NCBI RefSeq assembly: GCF_025465945.1
Contig: NZ_JANLNW010000011.1
Coordinates: 85,421 to 149,420 of the forward strand
Direction: 5' to 3'
DNA: 64,000 bases
Source of the DNA: Pseudomonas sp. 6D_7.1_Bac1
GTDB lineage: Bacteria; Pseudomonadota; Gammaproteobacteria; Pseudomonadales; Pseudomonadaceae
Below are positions 25,084 through 33,644 of this stretch, piece by piece (positions within the stretch are counted from its first letter, which is position 1; every line of letters begins with the position of its first letter). The notes below the pieces were generated by a model that was not told where the DNA came from, made no database searches, and worked only from the letters and a program-made list of their open reading frames with translations. The translations under genes were made by a program, and so were the position numbers.

Positions 25084-25929
25084 ATGGCAGTCAATCATAA
25101 CGACCCAGTCACAAAAGCACTTCCTGGAACCTATGTAGATAACCGACTAATAAACTGGCTATGGTTTTATATCCAGCATAACTACCCAACAGCAAATATC
25201 GGAGAATATAAAAGCCACGGAATGAAGGACCGCATGGCCGACTTAATTAACACAACCCCAAATTTAAAAACAGACATCAAGCATTCAAAAGATTTGTGGC
25301 TAATACCAGATCAAAAAACAAATTGGATAACAAACGACGAAAGGCAGCAAAAGTGGCTTAATCCACGAATACTTGAAAAAAGAAATCTCACCCATTTAAA
25401 CTCACCCCCAAATTTAATGGGGCGAGATTTCACAATTGCATTGATTGACACCTGGGCCATAGACAAGTATCAAAAAGAAACGACCGTTTCCGAAATAGAG
25501 CGCGCATGGGGCCTGCACACCCAATCAGACAAAATATTCAAATGGTTTGACGACCAAGATGAATTCAAAAAGACATCTCTAGCCTGGGAAATAATTCAAA
25601 AAAAATCTCCGCTATTCGTAAATAACCCACCTATAAAAAATCTTCAAGATTTAATTATTTTCTTTGACGGCCCTTATTTTAGCCTACCCGAAAAAATACT
25701 AACGATAGAAGCAGTCAAGAAACGCTGGAGTCAAAACAGGTATAGAGAAAAGCAAACAGGAAAAAAACAGTATAATTTTATCCTTTCAGACAAGACGATC
25801 AGACGCCTTGACAAGCTGGCAGACAAACATGACTTGAAGCGCACAGAGGTTCTAGAAATATTGCTACAGATGGAAGAGGAGAAAGAGCTCTACATAAAGG
25901 AAAAAAAGAGATTCTCGTCAGAAATTTAA
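25084..25929 (+). CDS. AT-rich gene of unknown function, RHH-like C-terminus
   Basis: 281 residues. I do not recognise the family. The protein is rich in Lys, Asn, Asp and Trp, unlike its GC-rich surroundings. The N-terminal ~220 residues are mainly helical with repeated Trp (W-L-W-F-Y-I, D-T-W-A-I-D-K-Y, K-W-F-D-D). The C-terminal ~45 residues (Y-N-F-I-L-S-D-K-T-I-R-R-L-D-K-L-A-D-K, then K-R-T-E-V-L-E-I-L-L) have the strand-helix-helix pattern of CopG/Arc ribbon-helix-helix domains, followed by a charged helix. A Rho-independent terminator follows at 25997. This is probably cargo of the small element: a DNA-binding effector or control gene. Start supported only by weak GAGAG upstream. Confidence 0.72.
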   Translation: MAVNHNDPVTKALPGTYVDNRLINWLWFYIQHNYPTANIGEYKSHGMKDRMADLINTTPNLKTDIKHSKDLWLIPDQKTNWITNDERQQKWLNPRILEKRNLTHLNSPPNLMGRDFTIALIDTWAIDKYQKETTVSEIERAWGLHTQSDKIFKWFDDQDEFKKTSLAWEIIQKKSPLFVNNPPIKNLQDLIIFFDGPYFSLPEKILTIEAVKKRWSQNRYREKQTGKKQYNFILSDKTIRRLDKLADKHDLKRTEVLEILLQMEEEKELYIKEKKRFSSEI

Positions 25930-25996
25930 CACTTTCTGCCATCCGAATTAAGAGCTCTGAATATTTATCACCACAGCTATTTCACATATCAAGAAA

Positions 25997-26030
25997 AGCC
26001 CCGCTATATTGCAGGGCTCTGATATTTTTA
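25997..26030 (+). terminator. Rho-independent terminator after the AT-rich gene
   Basis: AGCCCCGC-TATATT-GCAGGGCT forms a stem with one mismatch and is followed by GATATTTTT. It lies about 70 bases after the stop at 25929. Confidence 0.75.
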
Positions 26031-26327
26031 CACTTGCAAAGCGCTACACTCTACTTGGATATCTCTCAGCCCTATTAAAAACTGCAATCCTTCGCTTATT
26101 ACTTCCCCCACCATCACATGTGCTGATTCAGAATCGCCGCGCACCGCTTATCGGGATAGTAGTGTTTTCCTGATCACGATAAGCTTCTCATTCGCTATCA
26201 CTTCGGGCGAGATTATTTTCCGACTGAACGCCCCCCCTCCGCGAGCTTACCTTCACGACGCGCTGCCATCCCACTCAACATCACGCGTATATCTAAGTCT
26301 GACTGAGAAACAGCGCTACGCAACCCG

Positions 26328-26405
26328 GAGATTGCGCTCGAGCACTACAACAAGGAGTGTCCGTACAGCGCACTGAAATACCGCTCACCTAGGGAGTTTA
26401 AGCCC
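26328..26405 (+). mobile_element. IS3-family transposase C-terminal remnant
   Basis: The frame reads E-H-Y-N-K-E-C-P-Y-S-A-L-K-Y-R-S-P-R-E-F, the conserved end of IS3-group OrfB integrase domains. Upstream sequence no longer encodes the D-D-E core. The surrounding 26031-26577 stretch holds nothing else I can support. Confidence 0.78.
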
Positions 26406-26577
26406 TTGCCAGCGGCACCAATTCACGGAGAGTTGGTGCCGCTGGCAAGGGGGGAAGATCCAGGCCACCCAACTGGTCGCAGGTTCTAATCCCACTTTCA
26501 AAGCATGAGTCAAAATCAAACCAATTTAGCCGCGACGGTACTGACAGAGCAATGCTAGGAAGAACGGTATTCCAAAT

Positions 26578-26652
26578 GGTATTCCATAAGAAAAAACAAA
26601 CCAATAATTTCATTTAAAATCATTAGCTTAGGCAATAGGTTCAAATTACCCC
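26578..26652. repeat. Right copy of diverged 75-bp direct repeat (att-like)
   Basis: Aligns gap-free with 22219-22293 at about 70 percent identity by eye. A second GGTATTCC lies 12 bases to its left (26566), giving a tandem GGTATTCC pair as expected of integrase arm sites. It ends in GTTCAAATTACCC (26639-26651), which continues into a tRNA-3'-end-like sequence. Confidence 0.6.
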
Positions 26653-26661
26653 GGCCCACCA
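26637..26661 (+). other. tRNA 3'-end-like attachment scar
   Basis: AGGTTCAAATTACCCCGGCCCACCA looks like a T-loop (TTCAAAT), acceptor strand and CCA end, one base short of a proper tRNA. No 5' part is present. A strong terminator follows after about 11 bases, as after genuine Pseudomonas tRNA genes. This is what remains at the far end when an element integrates into a tRNA gene. Confidence 0.5.
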
Positions 26662-26672
26662 AACGAAGCATC

Positions 26673-26701
26673 AACAAAGCCCGCCCAGTGCGGGCTTTGT
26701 T
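26673..26701 (+). terminator. Strong terminator hairpin
   Basis: AACAAAGCCCGC and GCGGGCTTTGTT form a perfect 12-bp stem with a 5-base loop. The hairpin and flanks (TC before, GCATCTGGG after) recur at 40799-40840. Confidence 0.8.
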
Positions 26702-26779
26702 GCATCTGGGATTCGAGTAAAAGACTTTTCTTCCCCCGCAATCCGACCTCAACATCGCCCCCCGCCTCTACTCACCAGC

Positions 26780-27652
26780 CTATGCAATCCGCACCCGCTC
26801 ACGCCCCTTCATCAACCCCACCACAAGTGCCGACAGAATCAACGCAATCGAAATCCCTTCATTAAAATCAACCCTATGCCCAAGCATCAGTATCGAACCT
26901 GCGACCCCAAATACTGGAATCAGCAAAGACAGCGGTGCCACCCTGGAAACCGGGTACTCTCGCAGTAATAGATTCCAGCCCCAATAACAGAAGTGCGTCG
27001 CTGCGTAGACCTGAAACAACAGCGAGAACACCGACACCCATTCAAGGTGCGTTACCAGGGAGGTAAACGGGGCGCTGCCGTGCGCCAGCCAGGTGAGTAC
27101 CAATAAGGGAATCGGCGGAAACAGGCTGGCCCACACCACAAAGGCAAACATCTCCCGGACCTTTGACTGTTTGATGATGACGTTGCCGACACTCCAGCTA
27201 AAGGCGCTCACCAGCAACAAGCCATAACCCACTGTCGTCGCATGACCCGGGCTGTTGAAAATGATGCTGATCAAGCCCAGCGCTGCGAGCCCCACGCCAA
27301 GAGTCTGTCCAAGGCTCAGATGCTCGCGAAACAGCAACACCCCCCAACCCAAAGTAAAAAACGCACTGAACTGGATTAACAGGGCAGCAGTCCCTGGTGG
27401 CACACCCAGTTCGATGCCCAGGTTGATCAACGCCCACATCGCGACCCCGAAAATCAATCCATAGGCGGCCAACCAACCCACGGCGATTGGCGGACGCCTG
27501 ACAAAAAACACCCACGGCAACGCCGCCAGCGTAAAGCGAAGAGCCGTTAGCAACAGCGGATCAATAGCGGCCAGGCCCAGTTTGGTGATGGGAAAGTTCA
27601 GACCCCAGACAGCCGTTACCAACACGGCCAGGGTCAGGTGTTTTTTCTGCAT
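26780..27652 (-). CDS. EamA-family (DMT) transporter
   Basis: 290 residues with ten predicted transmembrane helices in two EamA halves. The opening T-A-V-W-G-L-N-F-P-I-T-K-L-G is typical of the drug/metabolite exporter family, whose members export amino acids or related metabolites. It is divergent from an AraC-type gene at 27772 with about 120 bases between, so that regulator probably controls it. Substrate cannot be read from sequence. Confidence 0.92.
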   Translation of the reverse strand: MQKKHLTLAVLVTAVWGLNFPITKLGLAAIDPLLLTALRFTLAALPWVFFVRRPPIAVGWLAAYGLIFGVAMWALINLGIELGVPPGTAALLIQFSAFFTLGWGVLLFREHLSLGQTLGVGLAALGLISIIFNSPGHATTVGYGLLLVSAFSWSVGNVIIKQSKVREMFAFVVWASLFPPIPLLVLTWLAHGSAPFTSLVTHLEWVSVFSLLFQVYAATHFCYWGWNLLLREYPVSRVAPLSLLIPVFGVAGSILMLGHRVDFNEGISIALILSALVVGLMKGRERVRIA

Positions 27653-27771
27653 GAGGTTCTATTTCCAGAAAGCGGGGCCGGCGGCTGTATGCCCCAACCA
27701 CGGCCCCACTATGCGCAATAGGGGCAATGGCTCGCTTGCACTATCAGGTCATAGATCATTAAATTCGGGCC

Positions 27772-28554
27772 ATGCGCGAAACTGAAATAGATCCCTACGA
27801 AAACACACCCCGCGACGCAGTAGTCACGGCCAATAACTATCTGGATGGCCAGCGCTTTGCGCTGCATACCCATCGACGTGGGCAGTTCGCCTATGCCGCC
27901 TGCGGTGTCATCACGGTATTCACTCGCCAGGGTAACTGGGTCGTGCCCCCACAAAGGGCCATCTGGGTACCGGCGGGAATGCCCCATGAAATGAGCATGA
28001 GCGGACCGGTGACCATGCTCAATACCTACATCCGTAACCGCGCCGCCGCTCGGCTCAACCTGCCTGCGCACTGCCAGGTCTTCGGCGTGTCGGCACTGCT
28101 TCGGCAGTTGCTGATCCGGGCCATGGACGTTCCGGCGCTGTATGCCAAGGACCATCTGGACGGCCATCTGATGACCTTGCTGCTTCACGAAATAGCCGAC
28201 ATGTCGCCCCTATCGCTCAATGCACCTCTTCCGAGCGAGCCAAGGCTGGCGCACGCCTGCCGCAACCTGCTGGAGCAACCGTCGCTGGAAACCGGAATTG
28301 ATGATATGACCCGGCAGGTCGGGATGAGCCGCCGCACATTCACTCGTCTGTTTCGCCAGCAAACCGGTGTCAGCTTTGTCGAATGGCGCCAGCAGGCATG
28401 CCTGTTGGCGGCCGTGGTGCGCTTGGGTAACGGGGAGGCAATTACGCGGGTGGCGACTGACCTGGGCTATAGCAGCCCAAGTGCCTTTACCAGTGTTTTC
28501 CGTCGAGTACTGGGCGAGGTGCCCAGTCGGTATTTTCCAAAAGAAGTGCTTTGA
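27772..28554 (+). CDS. AraC-type regulator with cupin domain
   Basis: 260 residues. The N-terminal half is a cupin (L-H-T-H-R-R-G-Q-F-A-Y, then V-V-P-P-Q-R-A-I-W-V-P-A-G-M-P-H), which usually binds a small effector. The C-terminal half has two AraC helix-turn-helices (D-D-M-T-R-Q-V-G-M-S-R-R-T-F-T-R-L-F and A-I-T-R-V-A-T-D-L-G-Y-S-S-P-S-A-F). It is divergent from the EamA gene and likely regulates it in response to the exported compound. Confidence 0.92.
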   Translation: MRETEIDPYENTPRDAVVTANNYLDGQRFALHTHRRGQFAYAACGVITVFTRQGNWVVPPQRAIWVPAGMPHEMSMSGPVTMLNTYIRNRAAARLNLPAHCQVFGVSALLRQLLIRAMDVPALYAKDHLDGHLMTLLLHEIADMSPLSLNAPLPSEPRLAHACRNLLEQPSLETGIDDMTRQVGMSRRTFTRLFRQQTGVSFVEWRQQACLLAAVVRLGNGEAITRVATDLGYSSPSAFTSVFRRVLGEVPSRYFPKEVL

Positions 28555-28669
28555 AGCATACCCATTGAAACCAAGAGCCCTGATTTGCGGAGAGTGTCAG
28601 GTTTTTTTTGTGCAGGCCGGTAACGGCCTGCCGTCAGGCTGAACTCCATCTCACCAGGTCGACCTAAAG

Positions 28670-30043
28670 TCAACGCGTACCACGCAGGCGCAGGGCCGAT
28701 GGCATGAAGTACGCGTCCTCGGGAATCGGCTGGGTGAAATCGACGGTTTGCGCTTCTTCGTTGTCGAGGTTCTGCACGTAGTAGCGGCGAGCCTGCAGAT
28801 CGTGGAACACATCGAGCGCGCTCCAGGTGGTCGGCAAGTCGTAGAAGTTTTTCAGGTACGCCATCGATACCCGCCACAGCTCGCCATGGCTATCGTACTG
28901 ATCGACCACCGCCGCCCCCCAACTGTCTTCGTCGAGAAACAGTACCCGCTTGGAGTAGATGTGCCGCGCCGTGGGTTTCAAGGTGCCTTCTACCACCCAT
29001 ACCCGGTGCAGTTCATAGCGGGTGTATTGCGGGTTCAGATGCCCGACCTTGAGCAGGTCCGCGTACTTCACCTCTGGGCTGGCGACTTTGTAGTTGTTGT
29101 AAGGGATGTAGATTTCCTTCTTGCCGAGCAACTTCCAGTCGTAGCGATCCGGGGCACCATTGAACATGTCGGTGTCATCGGCGGTGCGCAGGCCATCGGC
29201 GGCAGCGATCGGCGTGTCGTACGCCAGGTTCGGCGCACGCCGCACGCGTCGCTGCCCGGCGTCGTAGATCCAGGCCTCGCGGGCATCCTTGATCTGGTCC
29301 AGGGTCTCGTGCACCAGGGCCGCGCCACCGGCCAGACGGGCAGGACTTTTGACGAAGGCCAGGTAGTAAAAAAGGATGTTTTTCAGGTCCGCGAACTGGC
29401 CGTCCTTGCGGTAGTAATTGAACAGCCCTTCCTGCTGTGACGTCACCAGGGCAAAACTGCCGTTGCGCTGGATCGGCGCCTCCGACGCCCGGCGTACCAC
29501 GTAGGTGCCGCGATAACGGGTGATGTGGTTCCACAACGCCTCCACACCATTGCCGGGAATCGGGAACGGAATGCCGCCAAAGGCATCGGCGAAACCTGTA
29601 CCGCCTTCGAGCAATTTGGTGGAGGTGGCATTCTTGAAGGTGTTGTCATACACCCATTGCGGTGCCGAGCCGGAGCGCCGGCTCTTGTAGACGGGCATCT
29701 GGAAGGTGTCGGGGTAGCTGTTGAACAGGGCTATCTCGCCGGCCGTGAGGTTGGCCTTGTACTGGTCAAGATTGGCTTTGGTGATGGTGAACAGCGGCTT
29801 GTCGTCGGCGAACGGATCGAGGTGATGCTTGCCCTTTTCATACCCCTTGGGAGCCTGGGTGATCCCGCCCTCCCACGAAGGAATGGTGCCGGCGGCGTTG
29901 CCGGCACGCTCGGCACCGAACGGTGTCAGGGCCGCCTTGAGTTTCTGCGCATCCTGGGCGGAGACCGCGGCCAGCGCGCTACCGGCTGCCAGACTCAGGG
30001 CCAGGGCCAGCGTGGCTTTGATCATTCGGTGTTTCTGGAACAT
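28670..30043 (-). CDS. DUF1329 outer-membrane-associated lipoprotein-like protein
   Basis: 457 residues from ATG 30043, with GGAG seven bases upstream. A signal peptide (about 1-26) ends in G-S-A-L-A. The body has family patterns such as I-P-S-W-E-G-G-I, R-R-A-P-N-L-A-Y-D-T-P and W-V-V-E-G-T-L-K. DUF1329 proteins share a LolB/LolA-like fold and are nearly always encoded beside DUF1302, as here (60-bp gap). Pairs of this kind are linked with transport or handling of hydrophobic substrates at the outer membrane; the actual ligand is unknown. Confidence 0.92.
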   Translation of the reverse strand: MFQKHRMIKATLALALSLAAGSALAAVSAQDAQKLKAALTPFGAERAGNAAGTIPSWEGGITQAPKGYEKGKHHLDPFADDKPLFTITKANLDQYKANLTAGEIALFNSYPDTFQMPVYKSRRSGSAPQWVYDNTFKNATSTKLLEGGTGFADAFGGIPFPIPGNGVEALWNHITRYRGTYVVRRASEAPIQRNGSFALVTSQQEGLFNYYRKDGQFADLKNILFYYLAFVKSPARLAGGAALVHETLDQIKDAREAWIYDAGQRRVRRAPNLAYDTPIAAADGLRTADDTDMFNGAPDRYDWKLLGKKEIYIPYNNYKVASPEVKYADLLKVGHLNPQYTRYELHRVWVVEGTLKPTARHIYSKRVLFLDEDSWGAAVVDQYDSHGELWRVSMAYLKNFYDLPTTWSALDVFHDLQARRYYVQNLDNEEAQTVDFTQPIPEDAYFMPSALRLRGTR

Positions 30044-30103
30044 GGCAAATCTCCAAAAAGGATAGAGCGGGCGTTCGCCCTCACACACAGAAAGCCCTGC
30101 GAC

Positions 30104-32089
30104 TCACAGGAAGTACTTGAGGTTGAAACCGATGTTGTCCCGGTCACGCAGGCCGTTGTCCTGGCCGCCGCCATAGAACTCGGTGTACTGCAGCTCGGCC
30201 TCCAGCTTGTTCTGGTAGTTGGCCTTGAGCCCCAGGGTGTAGGCCTGGCGCCCTTCGATGAAGTTGCCGGCCTGATAGGAGTTGCCTTTGAAGTCGTCCT
30301 TGTAGACCACAAAGGGGCTGAGGTTGACGCCGGCGAAGACGTCATTCCAGGTGCCGCTGAACATCAGCGTGTAACTGTAGGAATCTCGGCTGACCTGATC
30401 GTCATCCTCACCGCCGGAGATATAGGAACGGTTGCCGGCGCCGGCGTAGTAGCGCGTACTGCCGTCATAGGCCGTGTACTTCAGGCTGCTGCCCCGCAAG
30501 TGCTCGGAAGCCAGTTCGAATATGCCGAACAACGAGTCGAAGGACATCGTGGGGCCGAAGTTGTAAATGCTGCCCAACGAGGTGTTGAACGCTTCAACGC
30601 GCGTGGAGTTGTCGATATCGCTGTTGAGGTTGACCGCCTGCCCGCCGACATTGATGGTCTTGCCAGCAGCCGCAGCCGCGGCACCATTGGCCAGGTCGCC
30701 GAGCAGGTCATTGGTCGCCGCCACCCCGATGGACAGGTTCGGCCGATAGGCCAGCTCGCCGAACACCGAAGCCTTGCCCAGGGTGGTGTTGAAACTGAAG
30801 CCATACATGCGGATGTTTTCGGCGTACTTGCGATGGGCCTGGATGTTGCCCATCACATCGACCGTCGCCAAGCCGTTGGCCAGCGCCGCCGCCTGATTGC
30901 CGGCCACGCCGGACAACAGGTTGGTCAGGGCCGCCATGTCGATGCCTTTGTACCCCGCCAGATTGGCCGCGATCGTCGGCTCCTTGGCGTGGTAGTTGAC
31001 CAGGTACAAACCGAACTCGGTGCTGTTCAGCTCTTCGGCGATGTAGCGAAAGGCGAAACCGAACTGGCCGTCGTCGCGGGCCTTGTAGTCCTTGCCGATG
31101 GAGGCCACCTTGAGGATGTTGCCGTAGGCCGGCGTGATGCCATTGGCGTACAGACCGGTGCTGCGCAGAATGCCGCCCAGGGCCGGGTTATTGCCCAGCG
31201 ACTCGTACAGCCCGATGACATTGCCGTACCCCGGAACCGGTGTGTCGAGCGCCGTCCCCGTGAAGTCGTTGTAGCCGGTATGACCGCCATCGGCGAACAG
31301 GTCGGTCTGGGAGTAAAAGGTGCCCACCGGATCGATGCGGGTTTCCTTCCATTTCCACTGGTAGAAGCTTTCCATCGACAGGTTGTCGGTCAAGCCGATG
31401 TTGAAGCTCACGGCCTCCACCGGCATCAGTACTTCCTTGATCTCCGCCCCCGGCAAACGATATTTGGCCGCATCCACCGGGTTGGTGGTATTGACCCCAC
31501 CACGATAGAAAATACCCTCGCCCCAGTTGAACACCTGACGCCCAAGACGGGCGGACACCGGCATTCGGCCCACGTCCCACTTGCCGTAGACATAGGAGTC
31601 CAGAATATCTACGCGGCTGCCGGCGACATCGCGGGTCTCGCTGCTGAAACGGTCATCGTTCGGGCTGCTCTGGCTCGGTTGCGCGGGGCTGTTGTTTCGG
31701 TCGTAATCGTTATGCCGATCCATGATCTGGGTGTCGTAGAACGCCGTGCCGCGAACAAGCATCCCGTAGTTCTGGTAGGTCGCTTCCAGATCCGAGGTGA
31801 TCTTATAGACCTCGGAAACCAGCCCGGTACCGAAGTTGCGATTGCCATCGTTGGTGTTGATGTCGTCGTTGGTTTTATCCCGGGCCTCCACACGCCATAA
31901 CCTGCCGTAGGACAGCGTGCTGTCGAACGCGCCGGTCACCTGATTGTCCAGCACGCTGAACTCCATGGCCTGTACCCCCTCCACCGCGCACAGCTGCAGC
32001 AACCCCAGCAGCCCCACTCCCGCCGTGGTCGCGGTGAAGCGCAACGCGCCCTGACGTGCAGGGCCTGGCATCCGCACACTGATGGTCAT
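30104..32089 (-). CDS. DUF1302 outer-membrane beta-barrel protein
   Basis: 661 residues from ATG 32089, which has GGGAG upstream; the frame extends further upstream but without a signal peptide. The signal peptide ends near G-V-Q-A. The mature protein is rich in alternating strands and ends in N-L-K-Y-F-L, an aromatic outer-membrane C-terminus. R-Q-V-F-N-W-G-E-G is the family landmark. It probably forms a pore or lipid-handling barrel together with DUF1329. The upstream neighbours on the same strand are the phospholipase C-like protein and glycerol-type enzymes. Confidence 0.92.
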   Translation of the reverse strand: MTISVRMPGPARQGALRFTATTAGVGLLGLLQLCAVEGVQAMEFSVLDNQVTGAFDSTLSYGRLWRVEARDKTNDDINTNDGNRNFGTGLVSEVYKITSDLEATYQNYGMLVRGTAFYDTQIMDRHNDYDRNNSPAQPSQSSPNDDRFSSETRDVAGSRVDILDSYVYGKWDVGRMPVSARLGRQVFNWGEGIFYRGGVNTTNPVDAAKYRLPGAEIKEVLMPVEAVSFNIGLTDNLSMESFYQWKWKETRIDPVGTFYSQTDLFADGGHTGYNDFTGTALDTPVPGYGNVIGLYESLGNNPALGGILRSTGLYANGITPAYGNILKVASIGKDYKARDDGQFGFAFRYIAEELNSTEFGLYLVNYHAKEPTIAANLAGYKGIDMAALTNLLSGVAGNQAAALANGLATVDVMGNIQAHRKYAENIRMYGFSFNTTLGKASVFGELAYRPNLSIGVAATNDLLGDLANGAAAAAAGKTINVGGQAVNLNSDIDNSTRVEAFNTSLGSIYNFGPTMSFDSLFGIFELASEHLRGSSLKYTAYDGSTRYYAGAGNRSYISGGEDDDQVSRDSYSYTLMFSGTWNDVFAGVNLSPFVVYKDDFKGNSYQAGNFIEGRQAYTLGLKANYQNKLEAELQYTEFYGGGQDNGLRDRDNIGFNLKYFL

Positions 32090-32162
32090 CGTCTTGATCT
32101 CCCTATGGACGTTCTCGATATTATTTTTGTTGTTGTTCCTGCTCGCCCGCGCCCCGGCGCAC

Positions 32163-33500
32163 TCAATTGCGACTGGCGCTCTGTCCCACTGCCGCGGATG
32201 AAGCGGGTGCTGAGACGGCGATGCCAGCGCTGACGAAAATCCGGCTGTGGGCACCGAAGTGTCTGAGCAACTCATAGAACTGGGCATTCAACTGCGCATG
32301 GTCGTGGCGTTGGCCTTGCAGCTCATTGCCGGTGCTGAAACTCATGGTTGCCTCGGGCGTGCTCAGCCACTGGCCGATGGCGGCATCGAAGTCGGCGGCC
32401 TGGGCGCTGGACTCTGCGCTGACCACCTCACGCAGGTAGTCCGGCGAGTAGTCGGGATAGGCCTGATCCTGGCGAGTGTCGGCATAGGCCGCGAGCATCG
32501 GGTGCGGCTGGCCGGCCAGCAGCAACTGCTCGAGCCAGACGTACTGATACTTCTCCACCTCCATATGCCGGGTGGCCACCCGCTCGATTGCCGCACGCTT
32601 GTCGGTGTCGAAGCCGGCCAGGGCCTTGGCCTCCATCAGCAACATGCTCGCCAGGTCGACGCCCGGCAGTGGCGTAGCGTGATAAGGCTGAGTCAGGTCC
32701 TGGACGTAGTGCAGGCCCCAACCGAGAAAGCGGTAACCCCAATAGGGGTGGCCGTTGGCGAACGCGAAACGCGCCAGCCCGAAGTATTGATAGGCCCGCC
32801 AGTCCGGCCAGTCTCGCCGCAGAAACGGCGCAGCGGCATACACAATCGGGTTCTCGTGAAAGAATCCCATGTGAAAAGGTGCCTGGGAGCTGTACCCGAA
32901 ACGTGCATCGCCAAACGACTGCGGACCAAACGCATAAAGCGCGCCGACGTCGCCCGGGTTGTCACTGAACAGATTGATATCGTGGCCGTAGTCCGGCTCG
33001 TCGGCGGCCGTCGCCAGCACCGCCAGTGGTACCACCTTCTCCCCCGGTTGCAACTGAATGAACCGTTGGCGACTCCACGGTGAACGCGTCTGCTCGACCA
33101 TCACTTCCTGCGGTTTGAGGTGCGCGCGCAGCGGTTGATCCTGGCCTGGCAACGGCTGAATCATCATGGCCAGGAGGATCTGCGGGTTGACCCTCAGAGC
33201 CATGAGAAAAGCCCGACGCAGATCGCCTACAGGCAGGTCCTGCAGTTTCAGCTCGTCCGGGCGCGCCGGATAGTCGGGGAAGTGCTGGCGGGCGAAGGTT
33301 TCCTGCTCTTCCAGGAGCGCTACCAGACCACTGTGTTGCTGGGCAAGGAACTGCTCCAACGGCTCGACCTCGACCTCGGGCGCTTCGCGAAGCGCCGGCA
33401 GTTCCTGCAAGGCCAGGTAACTTCCCAGGGTGTGATTCGACCAGGCCCAGGACGCCGGCGACACACTGCACAGGCCCACCACCAGCAACAGAAACTTCAT
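32163..33500 (-). CDS. Zinc-dependent phospholipase C / P1-nuclease-like protein
   Basis: 445 residues. A signal peptide (1-19, S-W-A cleavage) leaves Trp as the first mature residue followed by S-N-H, which matches the N-terminal Trp zinc ligand of phospholipase C and S1/P1 nucleases. Further zinc-type motifs are D-E-P-D-Y-G-H-D and H-Y-V-Q-D-L-T-Q-P-Y-H (H-x3-D-x3-P-x-H). So it is a secreted metallo-phosphodiesterase candidate. It lies just upstream of the DUF1302 gene on the same strand. Substrate (phospholipid or nucleic acid) is not decided by sequence. Confidence 0.78.
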   Translation of the reverse strand: MKFLLLVVGLCSVSPASWAWSNHTLGSYLALQELPALREAPEVEVEPLEQFLAQQHSGLVALLEEQETFARQHFPDYPARPDELKLQDLPVGDLRRAFLMALRVNPQILLAMMIQPLPGQDQPLRAHLKPQEVMVEQTRSPWSRQRFIQLQPGEKVVPLAVLATAADEPDYGHDINLFSDNPGDVGALYAFGPQSFGDARFGYSSQAPFHMGFFHENPIVYAAAPFLRRDWPDWRAYQYFGLARFAFANGHPYWGYRFLGWGLHYVQDLTQPYHATPLPGVDLASMLLMEAKALAGFDTDKRAAIERVATRHMEVEKYQYVWLEQLLLAGQPHPMLAAYADTRQDQAYPDYSPDYLREVVSAESSAQAADFDAAIGQWLSTPEATMSFSTGNELQGQRHDHAQLNAQFYELLRHFGAHSRIFVSAGIAVSAPASSAAVGQSASRN

Positions 33501-33644
33501 CGGCTTTTCGCTCTTATTGGATCAGTCAGCTATGGGGATCGAGCCTAACAACCAGCCCCGGCACTGACACTGTCCAATCTCGCCAAAAAAGTTCTCCGAT
33601 AGCGCCACGTGCCGTGTCCGGAAAATGCCACGGCAGGCGTCCCC

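Noticed and set aside
26470..26500. GTCGCAGGTTCTAATCCCAC, resembling a tRNA T-arm
   Set aside because: No acceptor stem, anticodon arm or CCA end could be built around it; too short to call.
28600..28635. Hairpin GCAGGCCGGTAACGGCCTGC as terminator
   Set aside because: The T-run is on the 5' side for the plus strand and becomes an A-run for the minus strand, so it fits neither direction.
29525..31900. A 791-codon open frame on the plus strand
   Set aside because: It lies antisense to the DUF1329 and DUF1302 genes, has no ribosome-binding site or family pattern and is a by-product of GC-rich codon use.
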